64,000 bases of DNA from Pseudoduganella dura (GTDB lineage Bacteria; Pseudomonadota; Gammaproteobacteria; Burkholderiales; Burkholderiaceae_D): NCBI RefSeq assembly GCF_009727155.1, contig NZ_WNWM01000002.1:4588001-4652000 (forward strand). Direction: 5' to 3'. Positions 26,432 through 36,349 of the stretch are shown here, in pieces; positions within the stretch are counted from its first letter, which is position 1, and each line of letters begins with the position of its first letter. A program made the position numbers and the translations under genes. The notes under the pieces are model-generated. The model worked only from the letters and a program-made list of their open reading frames with translations. It ran no database searches and was not told the origin of the DNA.

Positions 26432-26558
26432 GCAGGGGTTTCGCAGAGCATGCTCTGCGCCTGCGAAACGCCGGAGCCATGCAGGGCTCCGGCTTCGCGA
26501 AGCATGCTTCGCGCCTGCGTAACGGCCTGGCCTTGCAAGGCCAGGCTCCTTGCTCCCC
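26432..26558. repeat. Modular palindromic element, copy B (two modules)
   Basis: A run of palindromes: GCAGAGCATGCTCTGC (26443-26458), linker GCCTGCGAAACG, a 22-nt near-palindrome with arms CCGGAGCC/GGCTCCGG, then CGCGAAGCATGCTTCGCG (26496-26513), linker GCCTGCGTAACG (26513-26524) and a perfect 22-nt palindrome (arms GCCTGGCCTTG and CAAGGCCAGGC). It opens with GCAGGGGTTTC, as in copy A at 13.47 kb, and ends TCCTTGCTCCCC, which can pair back with the opening GGGGTGAAGCAGGGG. It fills the space between zwf and hexR. Function unknown. Confidence 0.78.
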
Positions 26559-26562
26559 ATTA

Positions 26563-28035
26563 TTAGTCTTCAGGGAGCGCTTCTTCGCGCCACTGCAGGC
26601 CATCGCGGCCGATCAGCGCCGACGAGGCGGCCGGCCCCCACGTGCCCGACGTGTACGGCAGCGGCGCCGTGTCGTCCTGTTCCCAGTTGGTCAGGATCGG
26701 CTCGACCCATTCCCATGCCGCTTCCAGCTCGTCACCGCGCATGAACAGCGTCAGCTGGCCGCGCAGCACGTCGAGCAGCAGGCGCTCGTAGGCGTCCATG
26801 CGGGGAGCCTTGAACGATTCGCGGAAATCCAGCTCCAGCTCGGCCGGTTTCAGGCGCATGCCTTCGCCCGGCGTCTTCGCCATCAGGTTCATGCGCAGGC
26901 CTTCGTCCGGCTGCAGGCGGATCACCAGCGAATTGGGCTGGAAGCTCGACGTGGGCTGCTGGAAGATCGAGTGCGGGATCTGCTTGAAGCGCACCACGAT
27001 CTCGGCCAGGCCGTCGGCCATGCGCTTGCCGGTGCGCAGGTAGAACGGCACGCCGGCCCAGCGCCACGTGTCGATCTCGGCTTTCATCGCCACGAACGTT
27101 TCGGTGCGCGAACCCTGCGGCGCATCGGGTTCGTCGCGGTAGCTCGGCACCGGCTGGCCGTCGACGTGGCCGGCGCGGTACTGCCCGCGCACGATATTCT
27201 GGGCCAGCGTGGTCGGCGTGAAGCGTTTCAGCGAACGCAGCACCTGCAGCTTGGCGTCGCGCACGGCATCCGGCGACGTCGATGCCGGCGGTTCCATCGC
27301 CACGATGCACAGCAGTTGCAGCAGGTGGTTCTGCAGCATGTCGCGCAGCGCGCCCGAGGTGTCGTAGTAGCCGATCCGGTTGCCCACGCCCAGTTTCTCG
27401 GCGATGGTGATCTGCACGTCGGAAATCCATTCGCGGCGCCACAGCGGCTCGAACAGGATGTTACCGAAGCGCAGCGCCAGCAGGTTCTGTACCGTTTCCT
27501 TGCCCAGGTAGTGGTCGATCCGGTAGATCTGCGATTCCTCGAACACTTCGCCCACTTCCCGGTTGATCTGCTTGGCGGACGCCAGGTCGCGGCCCAGCGG
27601 CTTTTCCAGCACCACCCGTGAATTCGGCGTGACCAGGCCGTTTTCCTTCAGGTTGTCGCAGATCTGCGCGAACAGCGCCGGCGGCGTGGCCAGGTAGTAC
27701 ACGCGGTTCAGCGCCGGATCGGGGCGCAGCGCCTCGGCCAGCGCCCGGTAGGTGGACGAATCGGTGGCGTTCAGCGCCACGTACACGATGCGTTGCGTGA
27801 AGCGTTCCCAGTTCTCGGGCGTCACCTTCGGCGACTTGATGTGCGGCCGGGATGTCGAATTGACCATCCCGATGAATTCTTCCGTGGTGTTGTCGTGCCG
27901 GCCCACGCAGACGATGCGCGCGGTGGGCGGCAGGTCGCCGCACACGTCGCGCGAGAACATCGCGGGCAGGAGTTTGCGCATCGCGAGGTCGCCGCTGCCG
28001 CCGAACAGAACCAGGTCAAAATCGGAAAGTGCCAT
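26563..28035 (-). CDS. zwf: Glucose-6-phosphate 1-dehydrogenase
   Basis: A 490-residue NADP-dependent enzyme oxidising glucose-6-phosphate to 6-phosphogluconolactone, the entry to the Entner-Doudoroff and pentose phosphate routes. The coenzyme fingerprint is VLFGGSGDLAMRKLLPAM and the substrate/catalytic motif is YRIDHYLGKETVQNLLALRF. EKPLGRDLASA, YDTSGALRDMLQNHLLQLL and VPFYLRTGKRM are family blocks. Length is normal. It has its own leader of about 100 bp with two candidate HexR operators, so it seems to be transcribed separately from the pgi-lactonase pair upstream. Confidence 0.97.
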   Translation of the reverse strand: MALSDFDLVLFGGSGDLAMRKLLPAMFSRDVCGDLPPTARIVCVGRHDNTTEEFIGMVNSTSRPHIKSPKVTPENWERFTQRIVYVALNATDSSTYRALAEALRPDPALNRVYYLATPPALFAQICDNLKENGLVTPNSRVVLEKPLGRDLASAKQINREVGEVFEESQIYRIDHYLGKETVQNLLALRFGNILFEPLWRREWISDVQITIAEKLGVGNRIGYYDTSGALRDMLQNHLLQLLCIVAMEPPASTSPDAVRDAKLQVLRSLKRFTPTTLAQNIVRGQYRAGHVDGQPVPSYRDEPDAPQGSRTETFVAMKAEIDTWRWAGVPFYLRTGKRMADGLAEIVVRFKQIPHSIFQQPTSSFQPNSLVIRLQPDEGLRMNLMAKTPGEGMRLKPAELELDFRESFKAPRMDAYERLLLDVLRGQLTLFMRGDELEAAWEWVEPILTNWEQDDTAPLPYTSGTWGPAASSALIGRDGLQWREEALPED

Positions 28036-28056
28036 GATGGGTATCGTCTAATGGTC

Positions 28057-28072
28057 GTGAAAACTTACTACC
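28057..28072 (-). promoter_or_regulatory. Candidate HexR operator, zwf-proximal
   Basis: On the minus strand GGTAGTAAGTTTTCAC matches the edd-upstream site TGTAGTAAAATTTCGG at 11 of 16 positions, keeping the GTAGTAA and TTTC blocks. It starts about 22 bp before the zwf ATG. Assignment is by mutual similarity and context, not by a motif scan. Confidence 0.5.
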
Positions 28073-28088
28073 GAAAAAGCAATTTTTG

Positions 28089-28104
28089 ACGAAAATATAC
28101 TACA
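28089..28104 (-). promoter_or_regulatory. Candidate HexR operator, zwf-distal
   Basis: On the minus strand TGTAGTATATTTTCGT matches the edd-upstream site at 13 of 16 positions. It lies 32 bp (about three helical turns) from the proximal site, a spacing that would put two bound dimers on the same face of the DNA. Confidence 0.6.
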
Positions 28105-28138
28105 AATTCGTCAAGCTTGCAGCTCAGGACGGCGCTGG

Positions 28139-29029
28139 TCAGGGCTGGTAGGCCGGCTGTACCAGCCCCGCCACCGGCACGCGCACCGACAGCACGCGGC
28201 CCGACAGCGGACATTGTTCCAGCTCCGCGGCCGGGCGCTTGCCGGCCGTCGTGATATACAGCGTGCGCAGGTCGTCGCCGCCGAATGCCACCATCGTCGG
28301 GCAGCGCACCGGCAGCGCGATCACGTCGAGCTCGTCGCCGGAAGGCGACAGCTTGACGATCCGCCCGCCCTCGAACAGCGCCACCCAGTAGTTGCCTTCG
28401 CTGTCGACGGCGGCGCCGTCGGGCCGGCCGCCGTAGCCGTTGTCCTTGTCCATCGAGAACTGGCGCATTTCCCGCCCGTTCGATACGGCGCCGGCGGCAA
28501 GGTCGAAGTCGTAGCGCGTGATGCGGTGCGAGGTCGTGTCGGCGTGGTACATCGTGCGATTGTCGGGGCTGAACGCCAGGCCGTTCGAGTTCGTCATGCC
28601 GCCGGACCAGGCCAGGCGTACCGCGCCTTTTTCCAGCACGTACATCTCGGCGGCCGGCTGGTCGCGCGGTTCGTAGATCGTGCCGACCCAGAAGCGGCCC
28701 GCCGCATCCGGTTTGCCGTCGTTGAAGCGCGCTTTCGCGCGGTCGAACGGGGAGGGCGCGATCTCGACGGTGGCACCGGTGCCCGTATCGAGATGGACGA
28801 AGCCGGCGCGCGTGGCGACCACCAGGCCGCCGGCCGCATGCCGCGCCAGCGACGACGGTTCGGTCGCCATGGACCACGACGTGTGCGCACCGGTATCTGG
28901 AGCGAGCCGGTGCACGGCCAGGCCGTCGATATCCACCCAGTACAGCGCATGTTCGCCGGGCACCCACAGCGGGCCTTCGCCCACCTGCATCGCGCCATCG
29001 AAGGCGACGGCAACCGCGTGATCAGTCAT
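28139..29029 (-). CDS. SMP-30/gluconolactonase family lactonase
   Basis: A 296-residue six-bladed beta-propeller of the SMP-30/regucalcin/gluconolactonase family. Metal-site blocks are visible: [20 protein letters not shown] (N-terminal Glu), [16 protein letters not shown] (Asn), [18 protein letters not shown] (Asn) and [20 protein letters not shown] (Asp). The family opens sugar lactones. Its place between zwf and pgi, with no pgl gene in the cluster, suggests that it hydrolyses 6-phosphogluconolactone made by Zwf; this is inference, and gluconolactone or another aldonolactone is possible. It overlaps the end of pgi by 8 bp, so the two are coupled. No signal peptide is seen, consistent with a cytoplasmic role. 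Confidence 0.88.
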   Translation of the reverse strand: MTDHAVAVAFDGAMQVGEGPLWVPGEHALYWVDIDGLAVHRLAPDTGAHTSWSMATEPSSLARHAAGGLVVATRAGFVHLDTGTGATVEIAPSPFDRAKARFNDGKPDAAGRFWVGTIYEPRDQPAAEMYVLEKGAVRLAWSGGMTNSNGLAFSPDNRTMYHADTTSHRITRYDFDLAAGAVSNGREMRQFSMDKDNGYGGRPDGAAVDSEGNYWVALFEGGRIVKLSPSGDELDVIALPVRCPTMVAFGGDDLRTLYITTAGKRPAAELEQCPLSGRVLSVRVPVAGLVQPAYQP

Positions 29030-30674
29030 GGATCTTCGCTCCCTTGGCCATCACGATCAGGCCATTGGTCGAGCTGTCGTGCGCGGCCGGGTCGACGGCG
29101 CCTTCCAGCTCGGCCTGGATCTTTTTCGCCAGGACCTTGCCCAGCTCCACGCCCCACTGGTCGAAGCTGGCGATGTCCCACAGCACGCCCTGCACGAACG
29201 TCTTGTGTTCGTAGAGCGCGATCAGCGCGCCCAGCGTGGCCGGCGTCAGGTGTTCCATCAGGATCGTGTTCGACGGGCGGTTGCCCGGGAACGTGCGGTG
29301 CGGTACCAGTTCGTCGATCTTCGCTTCGGGCAGGCCCTGGGCGGCCAGCTCGGCGCGCACCTCATCGGCCGTCTTGCCCTTCATGAACGCTTCCGACTGC
29401 GCGAAGCAGTTGGCCAGCAGCGCATCGTGGTGGCCGGCCAGGTCGTGCGTGGGCAGCAGCGCGGCGATGAAGTCGATCGGCACGATGTCGGTACCCTGGT
29501 GCAGCAGCTGGAAGTAGGCGTGCTGCGCATTCGTGCCGCACTCGCCCCACACGACCGGGCAGGTGGCGGTGTCGACGGGCTGGCCGCCTTTCGTCACGCG
29601 CTTGCCGTTGCTTTCCATGTCCAGCTGCTGCAGGTAGGCGGGGAAGCGGTTCAGGTCCTGGTGGTACGGCGCGATGGACAGCGACGCGGCGCCGATGAAC
29701 TCGCGGTTCCAAAAGCCGGTCAGGGCCAGCAGCACCGGCATGTTCTGCTCCAGCGGGGCGGTGCGGAAATGCTCGTCCATCGCATGCGCGCCGGCCAGGA
29801 ACGTCTCGAAATAGCCGAAGCCCACCGCCAGCGCCACCGGCAGGCCGATCGCCGACCATACCGAGTAGCGGCCGCCCACCCAGTCCCAGAACGGGAACAT
29901 GTTGTCCGGGTCGATGCCGAATTTCGTGACCGATTCGGTATTGGTGGAAACGGCCACGAAGTGCCGCGCCAGGTGTTCTTCCTTGCCTTCGCACAGGAAC
30001 CAGCGGCGCGCGGTCTGCGCGTTGAGCATCGTCTCGGCAGTCGTGAAGGTCTTCGAGGCCACGATGAACAGCGTGGTTTCCTGATTCAGGCCGGTCAGCA
30101 CCGCGTCCATGTCGTGGCCGTCCACGTTGGAGACGAAGTGCATCGACAGGCGCGGATGGGCGAACGAGCGCAGTGCCAGCACGGCCATCTTCGGCCCCAG
30201 GTCGGAACCGCCGATGCCGATGTTGACGATGTCGGTGATCGGCTTGCCGCTGTAGCCCAGCCAGTTGCCGCTGCGAACCTTGTCGGTGAAGGTCCTGATG
30301 CGGTCGAGTACCGCGTGCACGTCGCCGTTCACATCCTGGCCGTCGACGACGAGCTGCTTTCCGCGCGGCATACGCAGTGCGGTGTGCAATACGCTGCGTT
30401 GTTCGGTAAGATTGATTTTTTCACCAGCGAACATGGCGTCGCGCTGCGCTTCCACGCCGCGCTCGCGCGCCAGGTCCGTCAGCAGTTCCAGCGTGCGCTG
30501 CGAAATGCGGTTCTTGGAATAATCGAGGAACAGGCCCGCGGCATCGACCGTGAGGGCGGGAAAGCGCTGCGGCTCGGCGGCGAACAGATCGCGCAGGTGC
30601 CAGTCCTTGGCATCGGCGGCATGGGATTGAAGGGCCTGGTAGGCGGCGGTGGTGGTAAGCAGAGGCTGGCGCAT
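29022..30674 (-). CDS. pgi: Glucose-6-phosphate isomerase
   Basis: A 550-residue phosphoglucose isomerase interconverting glucose-6-phosphate and fructose-6-phosphate. Signature blocks: [78 protein letters not shown] (active-site Glu and His region) and [17 protein letters not shown]. Length is standard. In a cell using the Entner-Doudoroff pathway it recycles fructose-6-phosphate toward Zwf. It is divergent from edd across a 209-bp region holding two candidate HexR operators, one 47 bp upstream of this start. Confidence 0.97.
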   Translation of the reverse strand: MRQPLLTTTAAYQALQSHAADAKDWHLRDLFAAEPQRFPALTVDAAGLFLDYSKNRISQRTLELLTDLARERGVEAQRDAMFAGEKINLTEQRSVLHTALRMPRGKQLVVDGQDVNGDVHAVLDRIRTFTDKVRSGNWLGYSGKPITDIVNIGIGGSDLGPKMAVLALRSFAHPRLSMHFVSNVDGHDMDAVLTGLNQETTLFIVASKTFTTAETMLNAQTARRWFLCEGKEEHLARHFVAVSTNTESVTKFGIDPDNMFPFWDWVGGRYSVWSAIGLPVALAVGFGYFETFLAGAHAMDEHFRTAPLEQNMPVLLALTGFWNREFIGAASLSIAPYHQDLNRFPAYLQQLDMESNGKRVTKGGQPVDTATCPVVWGECGTNAQHAYFQLLHQGTDIVPIDFIAALLPTHDLAGHHDALLANCFAQSEAFMKGKTADEVRAELAAQGLPEAKIDELVPHRTFPGNRPSNTILMEHLTPATLGALIALYEHKTFVQGVLWDIASFDQWGVELGKVLAKKIQAELEGAVDPAAHDSSTNGLIVMAKGAKIHD

Positions 30675-30720
30675 GAGGCATATGTGTCAGTTTTGGATAG
30701 AAGAACTATACAGGAAAATG

Positions 30721-30736
30721 CGGTAAATTCACTACG
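30721..30736 (-). promoter_or_regulatory. Candidate HexR operator upstream of pgi
   Basis: On the minus strand CGTAGTGAATTTACCG matches the edd-upstream site at 11 of 16 positions, keeping GTAGT and the AATTT core. It lies about 47 bp before the pgi start in the pgi/edd divergent region. Confidence 0.5.
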
Positions 30737-30844
30737 CTATACTCCTCAAACCGGCAAAAAAACCTGCCATTCATGCCACTGTCCGGCCAGATTGTGCCGG
30801 GTGGTTGGCTCGAACATCGAGCAGGCAGCACGCCCTTCGCCTTC

Positions 30845-30860
30845 TGTAGTAAAATTTCGG
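30845..30860 (+). promoter_or_regulatory. Candidate HexR operator upstream of edd
   Basis: TGTAGTAAAATTTCGG lies 24 bp before the edd start. It resembles the A/T-centred pseudo-palindromic sites (TGTA...TTACA type) known for HexR in other proteobacteria, and related sequences precede zwf (twice) and pgi. Its position suggests repression by blocking initiation or early elongation. Confidence 0.6.
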
Positions 30861-30883
30861 GAATTCATCGATAAGGAAGCATA

Positions 30884-32806
<1,923 letters not shown>

Positions 32807-33433
32807 ATGACCATGAACCTACTCGACATTATGCGTACCTCGGCCGTGATCCCGGTGATCGCGATCGATGATCCCGACCACGCCGTGCCCCTCGCGAAAG
32901 CACTGGTGGCGGGCGGCATCCGCGTGCTCGAAGTCACGCTGCGCACGCCCCACGGCCTGGGTGCCATCCGGGCCATGAGCGAAGTGGAAGGTGCGATCGT
33001 CGGCGTCGGCACGCTGACGCAGCCGGAAGAATTCGCCGCCGCGCGCGACGCCGGCGCCGTGTTCGGCGTGTCGCCCGGCCTGACCGATGCGCTGATCGCC
33101 GCCGCCAGGTCGTCCGGCCTGCCGCTGCTGCCGGGCGTGATGACGCCTTCGGAAGTGATGAAGGCGCGCGAGCAGGGGTTCAGGCAATTGAAGCTGTTCC
33201 CGGCCGTGCCGGCCGGCGGCATCGGCATGCTCAACGGTATCGGCGGCCCGCTGCCGGACGTGACGTTCTGCCCCACCGGTGGCATCTCGCAGGAAAACGC
33301 GCCGGCCTTCCTGGCGCTGAAGAACGTGGCCTGCGTGGGCGGCTCGTGGCTGACGCCGAAGGAAGCGATGAAGGCCGGCGACTGGGCGCACATCACGGCG
33401 CTGGCGAAGGCGGCCAGCGCACTGCGCGGCTGA
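32807..33433 (+). CDS. eda: 2-keto-3-deoxy-6-phosphogluconate aldolase
   Basis: A 208-residue class I aldolase cleaving KDPG to pyruvate and glyceraldehyde-3-phosphate. The catalytic glutamate is in GIRVLEVTLRTPHG (E42) and the Schiff-base lysine in FRQLKLFPA (K129). The phosphate-binding loop is TGGISQENAP, and VGGSWLTPKEAM follows near the C-terminus. Two ATGs (MTMNLL) are close together; the first abuts the edd stop codon. A terminator hairpin follows within 20 bp of the stop. Confidence 0.97.
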   Translation: MTMNLLDIMRTSAVIPVIAIDDPDHAVPLAKALVAGGIRVLEVTLRTPHGLGAIRAMSEVEGAIVGVGTLTQPEEFAAARDAGAVFGVSPGLTDALIAAARSSGLPLLPGVMTPSEVMKAREQGFRQLKLFPAVPAGGIGMLNGIGGPLPDVTFCPTGGISQENAPAFLALKNVACVGGSWLTPKEAMKAGDWAHITALAKAASALRG

Positions 33434-33451
33434 TTTTTCCCGCTTCATGAC

Positions 33452-33476
33452 AACGGCGCCCGCGGGCGCCGTTTTG
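33452..33476 (+). terminator. Rho-independent terminator of edd-eda
   Basis: AACGGCGCCCGCGGGCGCCGTT is a nearly loopless perfect inverted repeat followed by TTTT, 18 bp after the eda stop codon. The remaining sequence up to the next gene at 33794 shows no coding frame, tRNA or clear promoter that I can support. Confidence 0.85.
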
Positions 33477-33793
33477 CATGGCGCTGTTCCGGCACGGCCG
33501 GCAACGATGGCGATTGCGCAGGAAGCGCTTGCCCGATAGCGTGGTAACAAGGGGCAGGCGGCGGCATCTTCCAGCGCGTCAAGCTGATTGGGCAACATAA
33601 AGCTGCCTGCCAGGCAAAATCCTTGCGCCCGATCAGAACGAACTCGCATCAGGTTTCTAAACTCGAGGATTACTCATTTCTGTTGAACGTTGAACACCCA
33701 CGGCGGCCGTGGCCACCATGTTTGCGCCATGATTTGCACTTTACACATTGCGCCGTGTTCGATGCTTCGCGGTTTTCCCCGAAAGGACCTTCG

Positions 33794-34036
33794 ATGCATG
33801 CTGTTTTCATCTCGACACGCCGCCATCCGCGGCTCGCACTGTTTGCTGTTGCGCTGGCGTTTGTCCTGGCGGCCAGTCTTGCCTGGGGTGGCATGCCATG
33901 GCTGCTGATGGTGCCGGTCACCTTCATGCTGGGCCGTTCCTACGGCACCGGGGCCGACCTGCAGGATATGTCGGGCCAGCCCCAGTATGGCGTGGGAGCG
34001 GCGCTGGCAGGGTTCACCCCGGCGCACCGCGATTGA
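33794..34036 (+). CDS. Small hypothetical membrane protein
   Basis: An 80-residue protein of unknown function. AAGGA lies 7 nt before the ATG. Residues 13-33 (LALFAVALAFVLAASLAWGG) and 34-47 (MPWLLMVPVTFMLG) are hydrophobic and could form one or two membrane helices; the tail (RSYGTGADLQDMSGQPQYGV) is polar. The basic N-terminus (STRRHPRLA) would stay in the cytoplasm. It is a lone gene, with terminator-like hairpins before and after it, between the Entner-Doudoroff and chemotaxis loci. I do not recognise the family. Confidence 0.55.
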   Translation: MHAVFISTRRHPRLALFAVALAFVLAASLAWGGMPWLLMVPVTFMLGRSYGTGADLQDMSGQPQYGVGAALAGFTPAHRD

Positions 34037-34077
34037 CCGCATGCGGCCGGATCGGTCCTGTTTCCGGATGCGCGATG

Positions 34078-34107
34078 AAAGCCGGCGATAAGCCGGTTTT
34101 ATTATTT
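34078..34107 (+). terminator. Rho-independent terminator of the small membrane protein gene
   Basis: AAAGCCGGC and GCCGGTTTT pair around a GATAA loop and run into an AT-rich ATTATTTTAT tract, about 40 bp after the preceding stop codon. Confidence 0.75.
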
Positions 34108-34418
34108 TATGCCAATGCATTATAGGCATGCCGTTCATGAATTAACATTTGCCTGATTTTCAAATATCCTCCCGCCCGTACCGACTATCTGTCGGGTTTC
34201 ACAAAAAGTTCAATCGAGACAATACGTTGGCAGTGATTCAAGCTGTCGGATTTTTGCGACCGCTCCCACCGAATTGTTAAACGTCTTCTTGCGTCACAGC
34301 AATAAAACCTGCAATCATATGTTCCGAGCGATATGCAATCGAACGCATATCCGATTATCCAAAACGGTAATCGCCATGCCTTCTTAAACCCTTGGTCCAC
34401 GAGACGGAGCGACGCGTG
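34108..34418. other. AT-richer leader of the chemotaxis operon, no gene
   Basis: About 310 bp with no credible coding frame, clearly richer in A and T than its surroundings. It must hold the promoter of the chemotaxis operon. I looked for a flagellar sigma (FliA-type) promoter and saw only weak partial matches (TCAAATAT followed by CCGACTAT), not enough to call. GGAG at 34406-34409 serves the next gene. Confidence 0.5.
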
Positions 34419-35558
34419 ATGCGGCAACGCCCCCTGCAATCCTGTTTTACCCTGGCCCTGGCTTTCGCAGCCGGCTGCGCCATCGTGCCGCTGGCCGGCT
34501 GGCAATGGCACGGTTGGCTGATCGCCGCCGCGCTGCTGGCCGCCGGTGTTTTCGCTTTCGTCCATTGGGGCACCGCACCCGGGGTGGCAGCACGGCCGGA
34601 CGACTACCTGGCCAGCCGCCGGCAGTTCGCCGAGCAGGTGTCCGGCGTATGGTCATCGCACATCGATGCGTCGCGCGGCCAGATGGAAACGGCCGTCGTG
34701 GCGCTGGTCGAGCGCTTTTCCGGCATCGTGTTCAAGCTGGAACAGGCACTGGCCGCCTCCGGCGCCGCGCGGCACCATGAAGGCGGCAGCATCGTCGAAG
34801 TATTCGCCGCCAGCGAAAAGGAACTGCGCTCGCTGCTGGACATGCTGTCCAGTGCCGCCGCCAGCAAGCAGCAGATGCTGCAGAAGATCGAAGGCCTGCA
34901 GCAGATCACGGCCCAGCTGCAGAAGATGGCGGCCGACGTGGCCAGCATCGCCTGGCAGACCAACCTGCTGGCGCTGAACGCGGCGATCGAAGCGGCGCGT
35001 GCCGGCGAGGCCGGCCGCGGCTTCGCGGTCGTCGCCAACGAGGTGCGGATGCTGTCGAACCGCTCGGCCGACGCGGGCAAGCACATCGCCCAGCAGGTCG
35101 GCCAGATCAGCGCGGCGATCGATGCCACCTGCAGCGCCGCCGGCGATTCGATGCGCGCCGAAGAGCACGCGGTGCAGGCCTCGGGCCAGATGATCGGCAC
35201 CGTGCTGTCGTCGTTCCGCGGCGTGACGGATGCGCTGGTGCAGTCGTCCGACCTGTTGCAACAGGAAAGCGCCGGCATCAAGGCGGAAGTGGCCGATGCG
35301 CTGGTGCAGTTGCAGTTCCAGGATCGCGTGAGCCAGATCCTGTCGCACGTGCAGCAGAACATCGCACGCCTGCCGTCCTACCTCGACGAGCAGGCGCAGG
35401 CATCGGCGGCGCCATCGTCCGCCGGCCTGCAACCCCTCGATTCGCGCGCGCTGCTGGCCGAGCTGGAAAGCACGTACGCAATGGCCGAAGAACATACGCT
35501 TCACCTGGGCAGCGCCAAGCCGGCGCCGCAGCAGGATGAAGAAATCACATTTTTCTAG
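34419..35558 (+). CDS. Methyl-accepting chemotaxis-like transducer without a sensor domain
   Basis: A 379-residue protein with two hydrophobic segments near the N-terminus (about residues 10-28 and 33-49) separated by only a few residues, so there is no periplasmic sensor, and no HAMP domain is recognisable. The signalling tip is clear: [20 protein letters not shown] followed by [21 protein letters not shown] coiled coil precedes it and a Gln/Ala-rich tail ends in EEITFF. A GTG codon just upstream could also initiate. It heads the cluster, 9 bp before cheY. It may sense a cytoplasmic or membrane state or act as a scaffold; the input is unknown. Confidence 0.82.
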   Translation: MRQRPLQSCFTLALAFAAGCAIVPLAGWQWHGWLIAAALLAAGVFAFVHWGTAPGVAARPDDYLASRRQFAEQVSGVWSSHIDASRGQMETAVVALVERFSGIVFKLEQALAASGAARHHEGGSIVEVFAASEKELRSLLDMLSSAAASKQQMLQKIEGLQQITAQLQKMAADVASIAWQTNLLALNAAIEAARAGEAGRGFAVVANEVRMLSNRSADAGKHIAQQVGQISAAIDATCSAAGDSMRAEEHAVQASGQMIGTVLSSFRGVTDALVQSSDLLQQESAGIKAEVADALVQLQFQDRVSQILSHVQQNIARLPSYLDEQAQASAAPSSAGLQPLDSRALLAELESTYAMAEEHTLHLGSAKPAPQQDEEITFF

Positions 35559-35567
35559 GAGCTTCAC

Positions 35568-35936
35568 ATGGCAAAAACCATCATGGTGGTCGACGATTCG
35601 ATCTCGATCCGCCAGGTCGTCGGCATCGCACTGCGCCAGGCCGGCTATGACGTGATCGAAGGCCACGACGGCGTCGACGCGCTGGCCAAGCTGACGGGCC
35701 AGAAGGTCAACCTGATCATCAGCGACGTCAACATGCCGAACATGGACGGCATCAGCTTCGTCCGCGAGCTGAAGACCCGCCCCGCCTACAAGTTCACCCC
35801 GGTGATGATGCTGACCACCGAATCGCAGGCGGACAAGAAGGCGCAGGGCCAGGCGGCCGGCGCGCGCGCCTGGATGGTCAAGCCGTTCAAGCCGGACGCG
35901 CTGCTGGCGGCGGTGCAGAAACTGGTCATGCCGTAA
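35568..35936 (+). CDS. Response regulator, CheY-like single receiver
   Basis: A 122-residue stand-alone receiver domain: acidic pocket MVVDDSISIRQ, phospho-acceptor D53 in LIISDVNMPNMDG, the T switch in MMLTTESQ and K105 in AWMVKPFKPDALLAAV. With no output domain it probably binds a motor or another target as CheY does. AGGAG lies upstream of the ATG. It is nine bases after the transducer gene and is followed by two tandem hairpins before the STAS gene. Because the cluster holds another receiver gene on the opposite strand, I do not assign the cheY symbol firmly. Confidence 0.9.
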   Translation: MAKTIMVVDDSISIRQVVGIALRQAGYDVIEGHDGVDALAKLTGQKVNLIISDVNMPNMDGISFVRELKTRPAYKFTPVMMLTTESQADKKAQGQAAGARAWMVKPFKPDALLAAVQKLVMP

Positions 35937-35958
35937 CGGCGCAAGGTTGTAACGAACG

Positions 35959-36011
35959 CTCCCGCCGACTGCGGGATCCATCGGGCTCCCGCCGACCGGC
36001 GGGATGCCATC
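35959..36011 (+). repeat. Tandem hairpin repeat within the chemotaxis operon
   Basis: Two adjacent units, CTCCCGCCGACTGCGGGATC and CTCCCGCCGACCGGCGGGAT, each followed by CCATC-like bases. Each folds into a CCCGC/GCGGG hairpin; the second is stronger. They sit between the receiver and STAS genes, without a U-tract. They could set relative mRNA stability or partial read-through between the first two genes and the rest of the operon (inference). Confidence 0.55.
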
Positions 36012-36025
36012 CACGGAGAAACCAC

Positions 36026-36349
36026 ATGAGTATTGGCGAAGCGCGCCAGGGGCAGGCTGTTGCCCTGGCGGTCGAAGGCGAGCTGACGATCTACCGCGCG
36101 GCGGAACTGAAGGACGCGCTGCTGGACGCCGTGCGGCAGCACGCCGCGCCGGCGTTCGACCTGACCGCCGTGACCGAATTCGACAGCGCCGGCCTGCAAC
36201 TGCTGCTGGTCGCGCGGCAGGAAGCCGCGAGCCTCGGCAAGGCACTGCGCGTGCAGGGCGCGAGCGCCGCCGTGCGCAACGTGTTCGAACTGCTCGGCGT
36301 GCCGTTCGACGGCATCGTGGAAACAACCGGCGAAGGAACCGCGGCATGA
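36026..36349 (+). CDS. STAS domain protein (anti-sigma-factor antagonist-like)
   Basis: A 107-residue single STAS domain: VALAVEGELTIYRAAELKDA at the N-terminus and FDLTAVTEFDSAGLQLLLVA, where the DSAG motif carries the serine that is phosphorylated in SpoIIAA-like proteins. In chemotaxis clusters such proteins replace or accompany coupling components, and their exact role is poorly defined. The stop codon overlaps the cheA start (ATGA), so the two products are probably made in a fixed ratio. GGAG lies before the ATG. No cognate anti-sigma kinase gene adjoins it. Confidence 0.88.
   Translation: MSIGEARQGQAVALAVEGELTIYRAAELKDALLDAVRQHAAPAFDLTAVTEFDSAGLQLLLVARQEAASLGKALRVQGASAAVRNVFELLGVPFDGIVETTGEGTAA

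Noticed and set aside
34150..34190. FliA-type (flagellar sigma) promoter before the chemotaxis operon
   Set aside because: TCAAATAT and CCGACTAT resemble the two boxes only partly and the spacing is wrong; not reported as a site.
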